Shown here: in pieces, positions 45,793-55,483 of the stretch
How positions within the stretch are numbered: the stretch's first letter is position 1
Layout: each line of letters opens with the position of its first letter
The notes under the pieces: generated by a model
What the model was told of the DNA's origin: nothing
The model's input: the letters and a program-made list of their open reading frames with translations, nothing else
Databases searched by the model: none
Program-made: the position numbers and the translations under genes
Assembly (NCBI GenBank): GCA_017516005.1
Contig: JAFWDU010000013.1
Location: 20,264 to 84,263 of the forward strand
Length of the DNA stretch: 64,000 bases
Source of the DNA: Oscillospiraceae bacterium
GTDB lineage: Bacteria > Bacillota > Clostridia > Oscillospirales > Oscillospiraceae
Direction: 5' to 3'

Positions 45793-45809
45793 AGGGCAAT
45801 GCCCTTTTT
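45793..45809 (+). promoter_or_regulatory. Small terminator-like hairpin in the rpmE leader
   Basis: AGGGC-AAT-GCCCT followed by TTTT between the promoter and rpmE. It may be part of an L31 autoregulatory leader or a weak attenuator; the stem is only 5 bp. Confidence 0.4.
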
Positions 45810-45836
45810 ACTTATACTATGGAAGAGGTGAACATG

Positions 45837-46037
45837 ATGAAGGAAGGTATCCACCCGAAATATGAGCAGACCACAGTTCGTTGTGCCTGCGGTGCGGTGT
45901 TTGAGACTGGTTCGACTAAGAAGGACATTCGCGTCGAAATCTGCTCCAAGTGTCACCCCTTCTATACCGGCAAGCAGAAGCTGGTAGACACCGGTGGACG
46001 AGTCGATCGCTTCAACAAGAAGTACGGACTCAAATAA
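45837..46037 (+). CDS. rpmE: 50S ribosomal protein L31 (zinc-binding type)
   Basis: A 66-residue ribosomal protein with four zinc ligands, Cys16, Cys18, Cys36 and Cys39 (CAC...CSKC), making it the zinc-containing form. KEGIHPKY at the start and [19 protein letters not shown] at the end are diagnostic. Of two adjacent ATGs, 45837 has better spacing from AGGTG than 45834. Confidence 0.96.
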   Translation: MKEGIHPKYEQTTVRCACGAVFETGSTKKDIRVEICSKCHPFYTGKQKLVDTGGRVDRFNKKYGLK

Positions 46038-46043
46038 GTGCTC

Positions 46044-46077
46044 AAAAAACCCTGCACCCTATTGGTGCGGGGTTTTT
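46044..46077 (+). terminator. Terminator of rpmE
   Basis: Stem AAAAACCCTGCACC/GGTGCGGGGTTTTT with a short loop and five T. Confidence 0.85.
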
Positions 46078-46100
46078 GTATTTCCAGGAGGACCGTCAAT

Positions 46101-47345
46101 ATGGAACAACAAATCGAGAGAGCAGTTCTTGTCGGACTGAATGCGGATGTTTTCTCGAAGGAAGAGACAGCCACGGATTCCACACTGGACGAACTGGAAG
46201 CCCTTCTCGAAACGGCAGGAGGCGTTTGTGCGGCCAAGATCCTGCAGAATCGACATACTCCTGATCCACACAGCTTTGTCGGAACAGGAAAAGCGGAGGA
46301 AATCCGGCAGATCGCTCAGCAGGAAGAAGCCAATATGGTGATTTTTGACAATGATTTGTCTCCCTCGCAGATCAGTGCTCTGGAAGAGATCACCGGAACA
46401 ACCGTCCTTGACCGCAGCGCGCTGATCCTGGATATTTTTGCACAGCGTGCTCAGACGAAGGAAGGACGTCTGCAGGTGGAACTTGCACAATACCAGTATC
46501 TTCTTCCGCGCCTTTCGGGCATGGGAAAATCTCTTTCCCGCCTGGGAGGCGGCATTGGTACCCGCGGCCCCGGTGAAACCAAGCTTGAGACAGACCGGCG
46601 CCACATTCGCGCTAGAATTGACCGACTTCGGGAAGAGCTCCAGCAGGTTCGGAAGGTGAGATCCGTACAGCGGGAGCGCCGCATCAAAAACAGGGTGCCC
46701 GTTGTTGCTCTGGTAGGATACACCAATGCGGGAAAATCCTCATTGCTGAATACACTGACCGGGGCGGATATTCCTGCAAACAACAGACTGTTCGACACGC
46801 TGGACACTACGACCAGACGTCTGCGCATCTCCGAAAACCAGGAGGTGCTTTTGTCGGATACGGTTGGATTTATCGCAAAACTGCCGCATCATCTTGTTGA
46901 GGCGTTTAAGGCGACTCTGGAAGAGTTGTCCTTTGCAGATGTACTGGTTCATGTCATTGATTCCGCGGACCCGGAGATGGAAGATCATATCAAAGTCGTG
47001 GAACGCCTGATCTCGGAACTTGCAGCACCTGGCGTGCCGGTAATCAACTGTTATAACAAGAAGGACCTGGGTTTTGAAATCCCGCTGGGAGAGGATCTTG
47101 TCGCAGTTTCCGCAAAAACAGGAGACGGGCTGGATGTGCTGCTGATGAAGATCGAACAATGCCTCAATCGCGGACAGGTAACGGCAGAATTCCTGCTGCC
47201 ATATTCTGCAGCTGGGATGGTGGAAACAATTCATAACCGGGCGAAGGTTCTCGGATGCGAGTACGAGGCGGATGGTATCCGGATCCGTGCCGTCTGCGAT
47301 CCGGTTCTCTACGGCCGCCTCCGGGAGTATCGTATACATGGATGA
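46101..47345 (+). CDS. hflX: GTPase HflX
   Basis: Ribosome-associated GTPase that splits stalled 70S ribosomes. The 414-residue product has the N-terminal HflX domain (HSFVGTGKAEEIR, VIFDNDLSPSQISALEE, RLSRLGGGIGTRGPGETKLE), a coiled coil, and a G domain with GYTNAGKSSLLN, DTVGFI and NKKD. ATG at 46101 follows CAGGAGG by 9 nt. It overlaps the next gene by 8 nt. Confidence 0.95.
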   Translation: MEQQIERAVLVGLNADVFSKEETATDSTLDELEALLETAGGVCAAKILQNRHTPDPHSFVGTGKAEEIRQIAQQEEANMVIFDNDLSPSQISALEEITGTTVLDRSALILDIFAQRAQTKEGRLQVELAQYQYLLPRLSGMGKSLSRLGGGIGTRGPGETKLETDRRHIRARIDRLREELQQVRKVRSVQRERRIKNRVPVVALVGYTNAGKSSLLNTLTGADIPANNRLFDTLDTTTRRLRISENQEVLLSDTVGFIAKLPHHLVEAFKATLEELSFADVLVHVIDSADPEMEDHIKVVERLISELAAPGVPVINCYNKKDLGFEIPLGEDLVAVSAKTGDGLDVLLMKIEQCLNRGQVTAEFLLPYSAAGMVETIHNRAKVLGCEYEADGIRIRAVCDPVLYGRLREYRIHG

Positions 47346-47970
47346 GATGAAAGTGCCTTCCGCTTACGGCGAGGCGGAATATACAGACCGAAAAAGCCGC
47401 TTTATCGGTCATATCTGGCGTACGGATACGGAAGAAGAGGCGCTTGCGCGAATCAAGGAGATGCGAGAGACTTTCTGGGACGCACGCCATAATGTATTTG
47501 CCTATATCATTGCCGGCGGTCAGACCAGATATTCCGATGATTCAGAACCACAGGGAACCGCCGGTATGCCGGTGCTTGATGTTCTCCGACATGAGGAAGT
47601 CTTTAATGTTACCTGTGTTGTAACACGTTATTTCGGCGGAGTTCTGCTGGGGACCGGCGGCCTGGTGCGCGCCTATTCGAAGTCGGCAAAACTTGCACTG
47701 GATGCGGCAGGAATCAGCGTGCTTCGTCTTTGGAACCGGATTCTGCTTGAATGCCCGTACCGGCTGTATGAGACCGTGCTCTCCGCAGCTGAACGGCTTG
47801 GAGCGGTCACGGAAGAGAAAGAATACGGGGCAGAAGTTCTGCTCACATTCCTGGTTCCGTCGGAAGAGACGCCTGCTTTTCAGGAACGGATGACAGATCT
47901 TTCCGGCGGTATCCTTCAGCCGGTGCTGATGGGTCAGGAACGTATGGCAGTTCCTGTGAAAAGTTCATAA
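47338..47970 (+). CDS. YigZ/IMPACT family protein
   Basis: A 210-residue protein of the UPF0029/IMPACT family with the conserved core DARHNVFAYIIAGGQTRYSDDSEPQGTAGMPVLDVL and VVTRYFGGVLLGTGGLVRAYS, plus a C-terminal DUF1949-like ferredoxin-fold domain (about 140-200). Molecular role not settled; eukaryotic IMPACT regulates Gcn2. The ATG at 47338 is inside the last codons of hflX, so the two are translationally coupled. Confidence 0.9.
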   Translation: MDEMKVPSAYGEAEYTDRKSRFIGHIWRTDTEEEALARIKEMRETFWDARHNVFAYIIAGGQTRYSDDSEPQGTAGMPVLDVLRHEEVFNVTCVVTRYFGGVLLGTGGLVRAYSKSAKLALDAAGISVLRLWNRILLECPYRLYETVLSAAERLGAVTEEKEYGAEVLLTFLVPSEETPAFQERMTDLSGGILQPVLMGQERMAVPVKSS

Positions 47971-48034
47971 AAAATTAGTGAATTCTGTATACTGATTCTT
48001 TATAATAAATGGTAAACGCAAAGGAGTGGGTGCA

Positions 48035-49042
48035 GTGACCATTCGGGAGCATACAGAACAGATGGAGATTGAGCTTTTGTCTCCAGTGGCACAGAAGGCT
48101 GTCAACAGCAAAGGAAGAATGGTGCCTGAGCGGTCGGATGATCTTCGGACCGTATTTCAGAGAGACACAGACAGGATTGTGCATTCCAAGTCTTTTCGCC
48201 GGCTGATGCACAAAACCCAGGTTTTTCTCCAACCGGAAGGAGATCATTACAGAACCCGAATGACCCATACCATTGAGGTGTCCCGAATTGCCCGAACGAT
48301 CTCCAGAAGTCTCCGGTTGAATGAGGATCTGACTGAAGCCATTGCGCTGGGACATGACCTGGGACATACCGCATTCGGACATGCAGGTGAATATGCGCTT
48401 AGGGATATTCTTGGAACAGGTTTTAACCACAATGAGCAGTCGCTCCGTGTTGTGGATCAGCTGGAGCAGAACGGCAGGGGACTGAACCTTACCTATGAGG
48501 TAAGAAGCGGTATTCTGACGCACTCCGGAACGATGCAGCCTGAAACGATGGAAGCCGCAGTTGTGCGGCTTTCTGATCGGATTGCCTATATCAATCACGA
48601 TATTGATGACGCCTGCAGAGCAGGGATCCTCTCAAATGAGGACATCCCCGCACACATCTCCGAGATCCTAGGGACAACACATTCCCAGAGAATCAATACC
48701 CTGGTACTTGATACGGTTCTTGCGACCGGCACCGGTTCCACGGTGCAGATGCATCCGGCCGTTGCCGATGCTATGGAGGAACTTCATTCGTTCATGTTTG
48801 AACGTGTATACCGGAATCCGGTTGCAAAAGGGGAAGAATCCAAAGCAAAGGAGATTATCCGGATCCTGTTTTCTTATTATTCCGAGCATCCGGATCAGCT
48901 CCCTGCCGAGTTTCTGAAGATCATGGAGCGTGATGGCAAGGAACGAGCCATCTGTGATTATATAGCGGGCATGACCGATAATTATGCTGTCGCGAAGTTC
49001 TCTGAACTGTATATTCCGAATGCCTGGTCCGTTGTGGACTGA
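48035..49042 (+). CDS. dgt: dGTP triphosphohydrolase-like HD protein
   Basis: A 335-residue HD-domain protein of the deoxyguanosinetriphosphate triphosphohydrolase-like family, which removes triphosphate from dNTPs. It has HSKSFRRLMHKTQVF, RTRMTHTIEVSRIARTI, the HD motif GHDLGHTAFGHAG and LSDRIAYINHDIDDA. The start is taken as GTG at 48035, with AAGGAG 8 nt upstream; an earlier GTG at 48026 overlaps that site. It precedes dnaG and sigA, a frequent arrangement in Clostridia. Exact nucleotide preference is unknown. Confidence 0.92.
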   Translation: MTIREHTEQMEIELLSPVAQKAVNSKGRMVPERSDDLRTVFQRDTDRIVHSKSFRRLMHKTQVFLQPEGDHYRTRMTHTIEVSRIARTISRSLRLNEDLTEAIALGHDLGHTAFGHAGEYALRDILGTGFNHNEQSLRVVDQLEQNGRGLNLTYEVRSGILTHSGTMQPETMEAAVVRLSDRIAYINHDIDDACRAGILSNEDIPAHISEILGTTHSQRINTLVLDTVLATGTGSTVQMHPAVADAMEELHSFMFERVYRNPVAKGEESKAKEIIRILFSYYSEHPDQLPAEFLKIMERDGKERAICDYIAGMTDNYAVAKFSELYIPNAWSVVD

Positions 49043-49114
49043 TTAGACGGTATTTCTGTCGTTCATCCGGTCATTTATTACAGACCGCAAAAACGTTAAG
49101 AGGGGGTGGAACAC

Positions 49115-50860
49115 ATGGCATTTCCGGCTGCATTTATTGATGAGCTCATACAGAAAAACCCGATTGACGATGTTGTAGGACAGTACGTCACACTCAAGCG
49201 GCATGGAAGCAATCTTTTTGGCCTGTGTCCGTTCCACTCTGAAAAAACGCCTTCTTTCTCTGTCGTTCCGGATAAGGGAATGTTTTACTGCTTCGGCTGT
49301 CAGAAAGGCGGAGGAGTCATCAATTTTATCATGGAACAGGAAAGTCTGGATTATGCCGATGCTGTCCGGTTCCTGGCAAAACGTGCCGGTATGACAGTTC
49401 CTGAAGATGAGGGACGGTCTTCCACCTATCAACGGCAGGAACGGCTCTGGAAGCTGAACAGAGAGGCGGCAAGATATTTCCATGACGCCCTTTCCGGACA
49501 GAATGCGGAACAGGTCCAGAGCTATATCGAGCGACGCGGTCTGAGCAAGGGAACTGTTACACGTTTCGGACTTGGTTTTGCACCGGAAGGCTGGACAAAT
49601 CTCATCGATGCAATGGCAAAGCTGGGTTATCAGAAGCAGGATCTTCTGGATGCGGGGCTGGCGGTCAAGACGGAAAAGGGATCCATCTATGACCGATTCC
49701 GCAATCGGCTGATGTTCCCCATTATTGATCTGCGCGGCAATGTAATCGGGTTCGGCGGACGAGTTATGGATGACAGCACACCGAAATACCTCAATTCACC
49801 GGAAACAATTGTTTTCAACAAGAGAAAGAACCTGTTCGCGCTCAATATCGCACGGAAGAGCAAACAGGGTTTCCTGATTCTGACGGAAGGGTATATGGAC
49901 GCGATTTCACTCCATCAGTATGGATTTGACTGTGCAGTTGCTTCTCTGGGGACTTCTTTGACCGCAGAGCATGTAACGCTCATGGCAAAATATACGGATA
50001 AAGTTGTCCTCACGTATGACGCAGATGCAGCAGGTCAGAATGCAACGCAGAGGGCAATCGCAATTCTGGAAAAAGCCGGCCTTCAGGTTAAGGTGCTTCG
50101 CGTGGAGGGTGCCAAGGATCCGGATGAATTCCTGAAAAAATACGGTGCAGACCGCTTCCGCCTTCTGCTGGAACGTTCTGAGAACCACGTAGAGTATCAG
50201 CTCCAGCGCCTGAAGTCTCAGTTTGATCTTTCACAGGATGAAGGAAAAGTAGAATATATCAAGGCGGCAGCGGACTTGATTGCAACCAGAAACAGTTCTG
50301 TTGAACGTGAGGTTTTCGGCGGACGTATTGCAGAAACAGCCGGGATCAGCACTGATGTGGTTAAGCATGAGATCAACCGTGCTTTTCAGCGCCTGAAGGC
50401 ACAGCAGAAAAAGAGGCAGGAGCGCATTGATCTGCAGCCGGCTACCGAAATTCAACCCCGTTCCCGTTCCATTCGTTATTCCAATATCCGGTCTGCAGCT
50501 GCGGAAGAACAGCTTCTGCGTATTTTGGTAGCCGAACCAAGCCTGTTCGCAAAGACCTCCGGACTGACTGGCGGCATGTTTTCTTCTCCGCTTCTGGGGA
50601 GAGCGTTTGATCATCTGAATCGCCTGCATCTTGAAGGACAGGCGCCGAGCCTGTCTTCCATGGGAGAAGAATTTTCTCCGGAGGAGGCTTCACATCTGAG
50701 TTATGTGATCTCCAAGGATATCGGACCGGTCAAGGAAAAGGAACTGATGGATTGCCTTCAGGTAATCCGTAGCGAATATGAAAAACAGCAGTCACAGTCA
50801 GTGCCGGATCTGCTTGCCGCACGGGCTAGATATCAGAGAACAAAAGGAATGGGGGGATAA
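49115..50860 (+). CDS. dnaG: DNA primase
   Basis: Synthesises RNA primers for replication. The 581-residue product has a CHC2 zinc finger (Cys38, His41, Cys59, Cys62; GLCPFHSEKTPSF, FYCFGCQKGG), the RNA polymerase domain with YLNSPET and a TOPRIM motif LTEGYMDAISL, and a C-terminal helicase-binding region. ATG at 49115 is chosen for AGGGGG 8 nt upstream over a GTG at 49106. sigA follows 3 nt later. Confidence 0.97.
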   Translation: MAFPAAFIDELIQKNPIDDVVGQYVTLKRHGSNLFGLCPFHSEKTPSFSVVPDKGMFYCFGCQKGGGVINFIMEQESLDYADAVRFLAKRAGMTVPEDEGRSSTYQRQERLWKLNREAARYFHDALSGQNAEQVQSYIERRGLSKGTVTRFGLGFAPEGWTNLIDAMAKLGYQKQDLLDAGLAVKTEKGSIYDRFRNRLMFPIIDLRGNVIGFGGRVMDDSTPKYLNSPETIVFNKRKNLFALNIARKSKQGFLILTEGYMDAISLHQYGFDCAVASLGTSLTAEHVTLMAKYTDKVVLTYDADAAGQNATQRAIAILEKAGLQVKVLRVEGAKDPDEFLKKYGADRFRLLLERSENHVEYQLQRLKSQFDLSQDEGKVEYIKAAADLIATRNSSVEREVFGGRIAETAGISTDVVKHEINRAFQRLKAQQKKRQERIDLQPATEIQPRSRSIRYSNIRSAAAEEQLLRILVAEPSLFAKTSGLTGGMFSSPLLGRAFDHLNRLHLEGQAPSLSSMGEEFSPEEASHLSYVISKDIGPVKEKELMDCLQVIRSEYEKQQSQSVPDLLAARARYQRTKGMGG

Positions 50861-50863
50861 CCA

Positions 50864-51976
50864 GTGAGTGAGAAAGAAAACGGCGGAAAGGAACTGCTCG
50901 AGAAACTGTTGGAGGAATCCGTTGCCGCCGGAAAGGTAAGTTCAAAAAAACTCATTGAAACGCTGGATGCCTCGGAAGCAACCGAGGAAGAGACTTCGGC
51001 ATTCTATGAAAAACTGGAGTCTGCCGGTGTTGAAATTGACGTCGAAGATATTCTGGACGTCATTGGAGAACAGGATATTCCCGCTGAAGAACTGCAGAAG
51101 AATGAAGAGCCTGAAGCGGTGGATCCAGAGGCTCTGAGTGATAGTTTCCCCACAGGAGACCCGGTTCGGACATATCTCAAAGAGATTGGACGATTCCCGC
51201 TGCTGACATCGGAAGAGGAGCAGCAGGTTGCTAAGAGAATGTCAGAAGGAGATGAAGCCGCCAGAGATCGGATGGTTGAAGCGAATCTCCGTCTGGTTGT
51301 TTCAGTTGCAAAGCACTATGTGGGAAGAGGACTGCTTTTCCTGGATCTGATTCAGGAAGGGAACGTGGGCCTGATTAAGGCAGTGGAAAAGTTTGATTAC
51401 ACGAAGGGCTATAAATTCTCCACATATGCCACATGGTGGATCCGACAGGCGATCTCACGGGCAATCGCGGATCAAGCGAGGACGATCCGTATTCCTGTCC
51501 ATATGGTCGAGACCATCAACCGTGTGACCCGTATGCAGCGTCAGCTCACACAGGAATTGGGAAGAGATCCGACATCCCAGGAGATTGCAGAGAAGCTGAA
51601 TATGACCGCGGAACGCGTCGAAGAGATTCAGAAGCTTTCCATGGAGCCGGTCTCTCTGGAGACACCTGTCGGAGAAGAGGATGACAGTCATCTTGGTGAC
51701 TTTATTCCAGACGGCGAAGATGACGAGCCCGTGGAAATGGCAACCCGCACTATTCTTTCAGAGCAGCTGGAAGAGGTGATGAGTACCCTGACGCCACGAG
51801 AGGCTGAGGTAATCAGGCTTCGCTATGGACTTGATGACGGTAAACCCCGTACGTTGGAGGAAGTCGGAAAAGAATTCACGGTTACGCGTGAGCGGATTCG
51901 TCAGATTGAAGCGAAGGCGCTGCGAAAACTCCGTCATCCGTCGAGAGCAAAAAAACTGAAGGATTTTCTCTCCTGA
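50864..51976 (+). CDS. sigA: RNA polymerase primary sigma factor SigA
   Basis: Housekeeping sigma factor, 370 residues. Region 1.1 is acidic (1-100), followed by region 2 ([60 protein letters not shown] for -10 recognition), region 3, and region 4 with the helix-turn-helix [28 protein letters not shown]. The start is GTG at 50864 with GGGGGG upstream. The perfect TTGACA-17-TATAAT promoters in this window fit its predicted specificity. It is followed by a very long terminator hairpin. Confidence 0.98.
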   Translation: MSEKENGGKELLEKLLEESVAAGKVSSKKLIETLDASEATEEETSAFYEKLESAGVEIDVEDILDVIGEQDIPAEELQKNEEPEAVDPEALSDSFPTGDPVRTYLKEIGRFPLLTSEEEQQVAKRMSEGDEAARDRMVEANLRLVVSVAKHYVGRGLLFLDLIQEGNVGLIKAVEKFDYTKGYKFSTYATWWIRQAISRAIADQARTIRIPVHMVETINRVTRMQRQLTQELGRDPTSQEIAEKLNMTAERVEEIQKLSMEPVSLETPVGEEDDSHLGDFIPDGEDDEPVEMATRTILSEQLEEVMSTLTPREAEVIRLRYGLDDGKPRTLEEVGKEFTVTRERIRQIEAKALRKLRHPSRAKKLKDFLS

Positions 51977-51984
51977 TTACAGAC

Positions 51985-52039
51985 ACTAATGAAAGACGAG
52001 TCTGGGAAACTTCGGTTTCCAGACTCGTCTTTCATTAGT
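51985..52039. terminator. Very long bidirectional terminator after sigA
   Basis: Arms of about 25 nt (ACTAATGAAAGACGAGTCTGG with its complement) closed by a TTCG tetraloop, with one bulged G. It separates sigA from the convergent LRR gene. Confidence 0.9.
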
Positions 52040-52075
52040 TATATACACGGAATCAGCCGTCAACAGCGTCATCAC

Positions 52076-53857
52076 TCAGGAGTCAGAGCTGCTGCTTTCA
52101 TTTTCTGCGTCTTCCTCTTCGCCTTCATGATCCAAGGCGTATGTTGGATCGTAGTGAACCAGGATGGAGCAGTCAAGGAGCGCCTGTACATCTCGTATGG
52201 GATTTCCAAACGCGTGGACTTCAATCAGATTGACGCAGAGAGCAAGATCATCAATGTTGCGGAGATTGTTGTAGTCCACGTTGAGATAGTTCAGCTGCGG
52301 GAGAACACATACCCCAGCAATATCCTCAAGCATGTTGTAGCTGGCGGTCAGCCGGTGAAGCTGTCCGTTCTCATCAAACAGAGGCAGCGTTTCCAGCTGA
52401 TTGTGATCTGCGTAAAGCTCCGTGAGCTGCGTCAGACTTGCAGCCGGAGTCAGATCCGTGATCTCGTTGTTTGCAATGTCGAGCCAGCTTAGCTGTGTGC
52501 ATCCGGAGATCATTTCAATATCCCGAAGTCCGTTGTCGGAGAGATTCAGTTTCTGAAGGGAATGCAGATAGCGAAGAAAGTTCAGGTTTTCTACAGAACA
52601 ACCTGCAAGATACAGCTCCGTCAGATTTCGTTTGCGCGCCAGAACATTTCCGTTTGCAAAACTGTTGTAATTCAAATCCAGTACTTCAAGATCTTCCATC
52701 TGGTCAATCGGAGAGATATCCGAGATGGCATTGGAACTGAGAAGCAGGGAGCGCATCTGCGTCATGTTCTTGACAGGATCAATGGATACGATACTGTTTC
52801 CGGACAGATCCAGTATCTGCAGATTAACCAGATTCTCCAGAGCGGCAATGTTGGAAATACTGCAGTTGGAAAGATGAAGTTCCGTAAGAGAAGTCAATGT
52901 GCCAATCGTCTGAAGATCGCTGCTCTGCAGGCTGCATCCATCCAGATTCAGATACTTGAGGTTTTTCAGATAGAGGAGAGGTGAGAAGTCAACACCGCTC
53001 AGATTCTGAACGGAGAGAATTGCCAGATCCTCATAATACTTCAGATCTTCAAAACTCTGTATGCCTTCCGGCAGGTAGAGCGCCTGAATGGTCCACAGCG
53101 CGTCTGTCATAATCGGTTCGCTGTCATCGAGTTCAAGAATGTATCTGGCCCAGGATTCCATAACAGGGTCAGTGAATTCCGCTTCCGCGATAATGCGCCC
53201 GACAGTGTAACTGGCGGAAACGGCATGACTGACCAGCCCGTCAGGAGAGATGGTAAGAGCAATCACAGAGGTGTCACCCGCATCCAGAGCGACCGGTCCG
53301 CGATAACGGTCTCCTTCGCACGGATAGGAACCGTCCCGTCTCCAGAATGCGGCAACGTTCTCATCAAATATAAGTCCAAGCTCCAGATTTGAATTGTAGA
53401 TGCCGCTTGGATCGGAAAAAGCAGGAGGTGCCGGGCGCCGCTTCTCCATCTCAGCTGCAACTTCCGGGTTGGTGATCCGGCTTAGCATCTGCTCCGCATC
53501 CATGAATTTGCTCTGCTGAACATAGACACGGGAGAGCGTAGCGTATAATTCGGAATCAGCCGGGTTTTCTGAGATCGCACTGACAAGTGTATACTCAGCT
53601 CTTGTAAAGTTGCCCATTGCAATATAGCAGTCTGAGATGGCAACCGGTATCTCGGGGTTCTGAGGGGAGAGACGGTCAACCTGAGAATAGTACTGGATCG
53701 CACGGCTGTAGTTTCCGTTTCTGACACATCGCTTTGCCTGATTCAGAAAAAACGCCGTCGTATCGTCTTTTCGATAGACAAAGAAAAACCAGACAGAACC
53801 AGCCAGAAGTAAAATGACAAGAATCAGAGGAATGATTATTTTCAAGGCACGTTTCAT
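52076..53857 (-). CDS. Membrane-anchored TPR and leucine-rich-repeat protein
   Basis: A 593-residue protein with an N-terminal membrane anchor (about residues 5-27, IIIPLILVILLLAGSVWFF) and a TPR-like helical region (about 35-120; NQAKRCVRNGNYSRAIQYYSQVDRLSPQNPE). A middle beta-rich region follows, then about ten SDS22-like leucine-rich repeats (about 265-560; LKYLNLDGCSL, LTELHLSNCSI, LQILDLSGNSI). The tail is acidic and serine-rich (EGEEEDAENESSSSDS). Both repeat types bind proteins; the partner is unknown. ATG at 53857 is preferred because the ATG at 53890 lies in the -10 box. Confidence 0.85.
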   Translation of the reverse strand: MKRALKIIIPLILVILLLAGSVWFFFVYRKDDTTAFFLNQAKRCVRNGNYSRAIQYYSQVDRLSPQNPEIPVAISDCYIAMGNFTRAEYTLVSAISENPADSELYATLSRVYVQQSKFMDAEQMLSRITNPEVAAEMEKRRPAPPAFSDPSGIYNSNLELGLIFDENVAAFWRRDGSYPCEGDRYRGPVALDAGDTSVIALTISPDGLVSHAVSASYTVGRIIAEAEFTDPVMESWARYILELDDSEPIMTDALWTIQALYLPEGIQSFEDLKYYEDLAILSVQNLSGVDFSPLLYLKNLKYLNLDGCSLQSSDLQTIGTLTSLTELHLSNCSISNIAALENLVNLQILDLSGNSIVSIDPVKNMTQMRSLLLSSNAISDISPIDQMEDLEVLDLNYNSFANGNVLARKRNLTELYLAGCSVENLNFLRYLHSLQKLNLSDNGLRDIEMISGCTQLSWLDIANNEITDLTPAASLTQLTELYADHNQLETLPLFDENGQLHRLTASYNMLEDIAGVCVLPQLNYLNVDYNNLRNIDDLALCVNLIEVHAFGNPIRDVQALLDCSILVHYDPTYALDHEGEEEDAENESSSSDS

Positions 53858-53888
53858 TTGCCCACAACCTTTCGGACTATTACGCTTC

Positions 53889-53917
53889 ATTATATTCGTG
53901 GTGAAAATACCTGTCAA
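53889..53917 (-). promoter_or_regulatory. Consensus promoter of the LRR gene
   Basis: Minus strand TTGACA (53912-53917), 17-bp spacer, TATAAT (53889-53894), perfect hexamers. Confidence 0.85.
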
Positions 53918-54013
53918 GCAGGCATTTTCCGGTGCTCTGAACTTCATTCGTTCAGAAGAAATGGAATTGTTCAGAAGTGCCTGAATGCATGTTCTGCTGC
54001 AGTTTGCAGAGAA

Positions 54014-54044
54014 AGGCCAGAAAGCGGGATGCGCTTTCTGGCCT
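54014..54044 (-). terminator. Terminator of citrate synthase
   Basis: A perfect 13-bp stem AGGCCAGAAAGCG/CGCTTTCTGGCCT, 5-nt loop, short TTTC tail on the minus strand. Confidence 0.75.
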
Positions 54045-54064
54045 GAAATATCTGATTGTTCTGA

Positions 54065-55423
54065 TCAGCGGTCGTCGATTGTGTGGTAAGGTCTTGCGGG
54101 CATAATCGCCTTGTATGCCGGACGGATAATTCTGCCGCCGGTAATCACTTCCTCAATCCGGTGTGCACACCAGCCGGTAATGCGTGAAATGGCAAACAGA
54201 GGAGTAAACAATTCATCGGGGATACCGAGCATCCGGTAAACAAGTCCGGAATACATATCCACATTGGCACACATAACCTTGCTGTTGCCGGTGACTTCAG
54301 CAAATACAGACGGAGTGAGGCGCTCAATGGATTCCATCAGTTCCAGATCGTCCAGGAAACCGGTTTCAGCCGCCAGGCTCCGCGCCGCGGATTTCAGAGC
54401 AACCGCACGTGGATCAGATAAGGTGTAGATTGCGTGACCCATGCCATAGATCAAGCCGGAGCCGTCGCCGGCCTCTTTACGGAGCACCTTCCGCAGATAA
54501 TCACGGACTGCGTCATCATCGTTCCAGTCGGAGATGAGACTCTGCGCTTCCGTGAACTGACGCATGACGGCACGGTTTGCACCTCCGTGCTTCGGGCCTT
54601 TCAGGGAGCCGATGGCAGCGCCGATGGCAGAATAGGTGTCCGTACCAGTGGAGGAGAGTACGCGGCAGGTAAAGGTGGAGTTGTTGCCGCCGCCGTGTTC
54701 TGCATGGAGAACGAGGCACAGATCAAGGAGCTTCGCTTCCTGTTCGGTGAAACCGGCATTGCCGCGGATCAGATGAAGGAAGTTCTCGGCAAGGCTCAGG
54801 CCGGGCTGCTGGCGGTTCAGATACAGACCGTCATTATCAAAATAATGACGTTTGACTGCATAGGCATAAGCAACAATCGGCGGAAAACGGGCAATCAGTT
54901 GAAAAGCCTGTCGAAGAAGATTTGCAGTTTCCAGAGAATCCGGATCGTCATCGGATGAGTAAAGGGTAAGAACGCTGCGTGAGAGCTTATTCATCACGTC
55001 ATTGCTCGGGTGCTTCAGAATCATGTCCTCTGTAAAATTCGGAGGGAGCTCCATATTTTCAAACAGAATGTCCTGAAACGTTTTCAGTTGCTCTCGGTTG
55101 GGAAGCTCGCCGAGGAGAAGCAGATAGGCGATCTCTTCAAATCCAAAACGGTTGTCGCTGGTAAAACCGTTGATCAGAGAAAGAATATTATAACTGCGGT
55201 AGGTGAGACGTCCTTCCAGGGGCACACGTTCGCCGTCCATCATTGCATAACCGGTGACATTGCCGATTTGCGTATAACCGGCCATAACACCGGTACCATC
55301 TGCGTTACGGAGACCCCGTTTTACAAGATCATTTTCTCTGGGATCCTGAATCAGCTCATATGTTTTTGAATAATTATCTGAAAGAGAAAGAATGAAATCA
55401 TGAACAAGAGCAGAATTCGGCAA
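54065..55423 (-). CDS. gltA: Citrate synthase
   Basis: Condenses acetyl-CoA and oxaloacetate to citrate; here probably for the oxidative branch to glutamate in an anaerobe. The 453-residue product has RLTYRSYNIL, the active-site HAEHGGGNNSTFTCRVLSST and KGPKHGGANRAVM, GMGHAIYTLSDPRA, and VDMYSGLVYRMLGIP with the catalytic aspartate region. The start is TTG at 55421-55423, with GGAGG 8 nt upstream; the open frame before it lies inside the promoter. Monocistronic. Confidence 0.94.
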   Translation of the reverse strand: MPNSALVHDFILSLSDNYSKTYELIQDPRENDLVKRGLRNADGTGVMAGYTQIGNVTGYAMMDGERVPLEGRLTYRSYNILSLINGFTSDNRFGFEEIAYLLLLGELPNREQLKTFQDILFENMELPPNFTEDMILKHPSNDVMNKLSRSVLTLYSSDDDPDSLETANLLRQAFQLIARFPPIVAYAYAVKRHYFDNDGLYLNRQQPGLSLAENFLHLIRGNAGFTEQEAKLLDLCLVLHAEHGGGNNSTFTCRVLSSTGTDTYSAIGAAIGSLKGPKHGGANRAVMRQFTEAQSLISDWNDDDAVRDYLRKVLRKEAGDGSGLIYGMGHAIYTLSDPRAVALKSAARSLAAETGFLDDLELMESIERLTPSVFAEVTGNSKVMCANVDMYSGLVYRMLGIPDELFTPLFAISRITGWCAHRIEEVITGGRIIRPAYKAIMPARPYHTIDDR

Positions 55424-55454
55424 TTGATACACCTCCGAAGAAATGAATAATTGG

Positions 55455-55483
55455 ATTATAGCACTGCCAAAACGGTTCGTCAA
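55455..55483 (-). promoter_or_regulatory. Promoter of gltA
   Basis: Minus strand TTGACG (55478-55483), 17-bp spacer, TATAAT (55455-55460). Confidence 0.8.
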
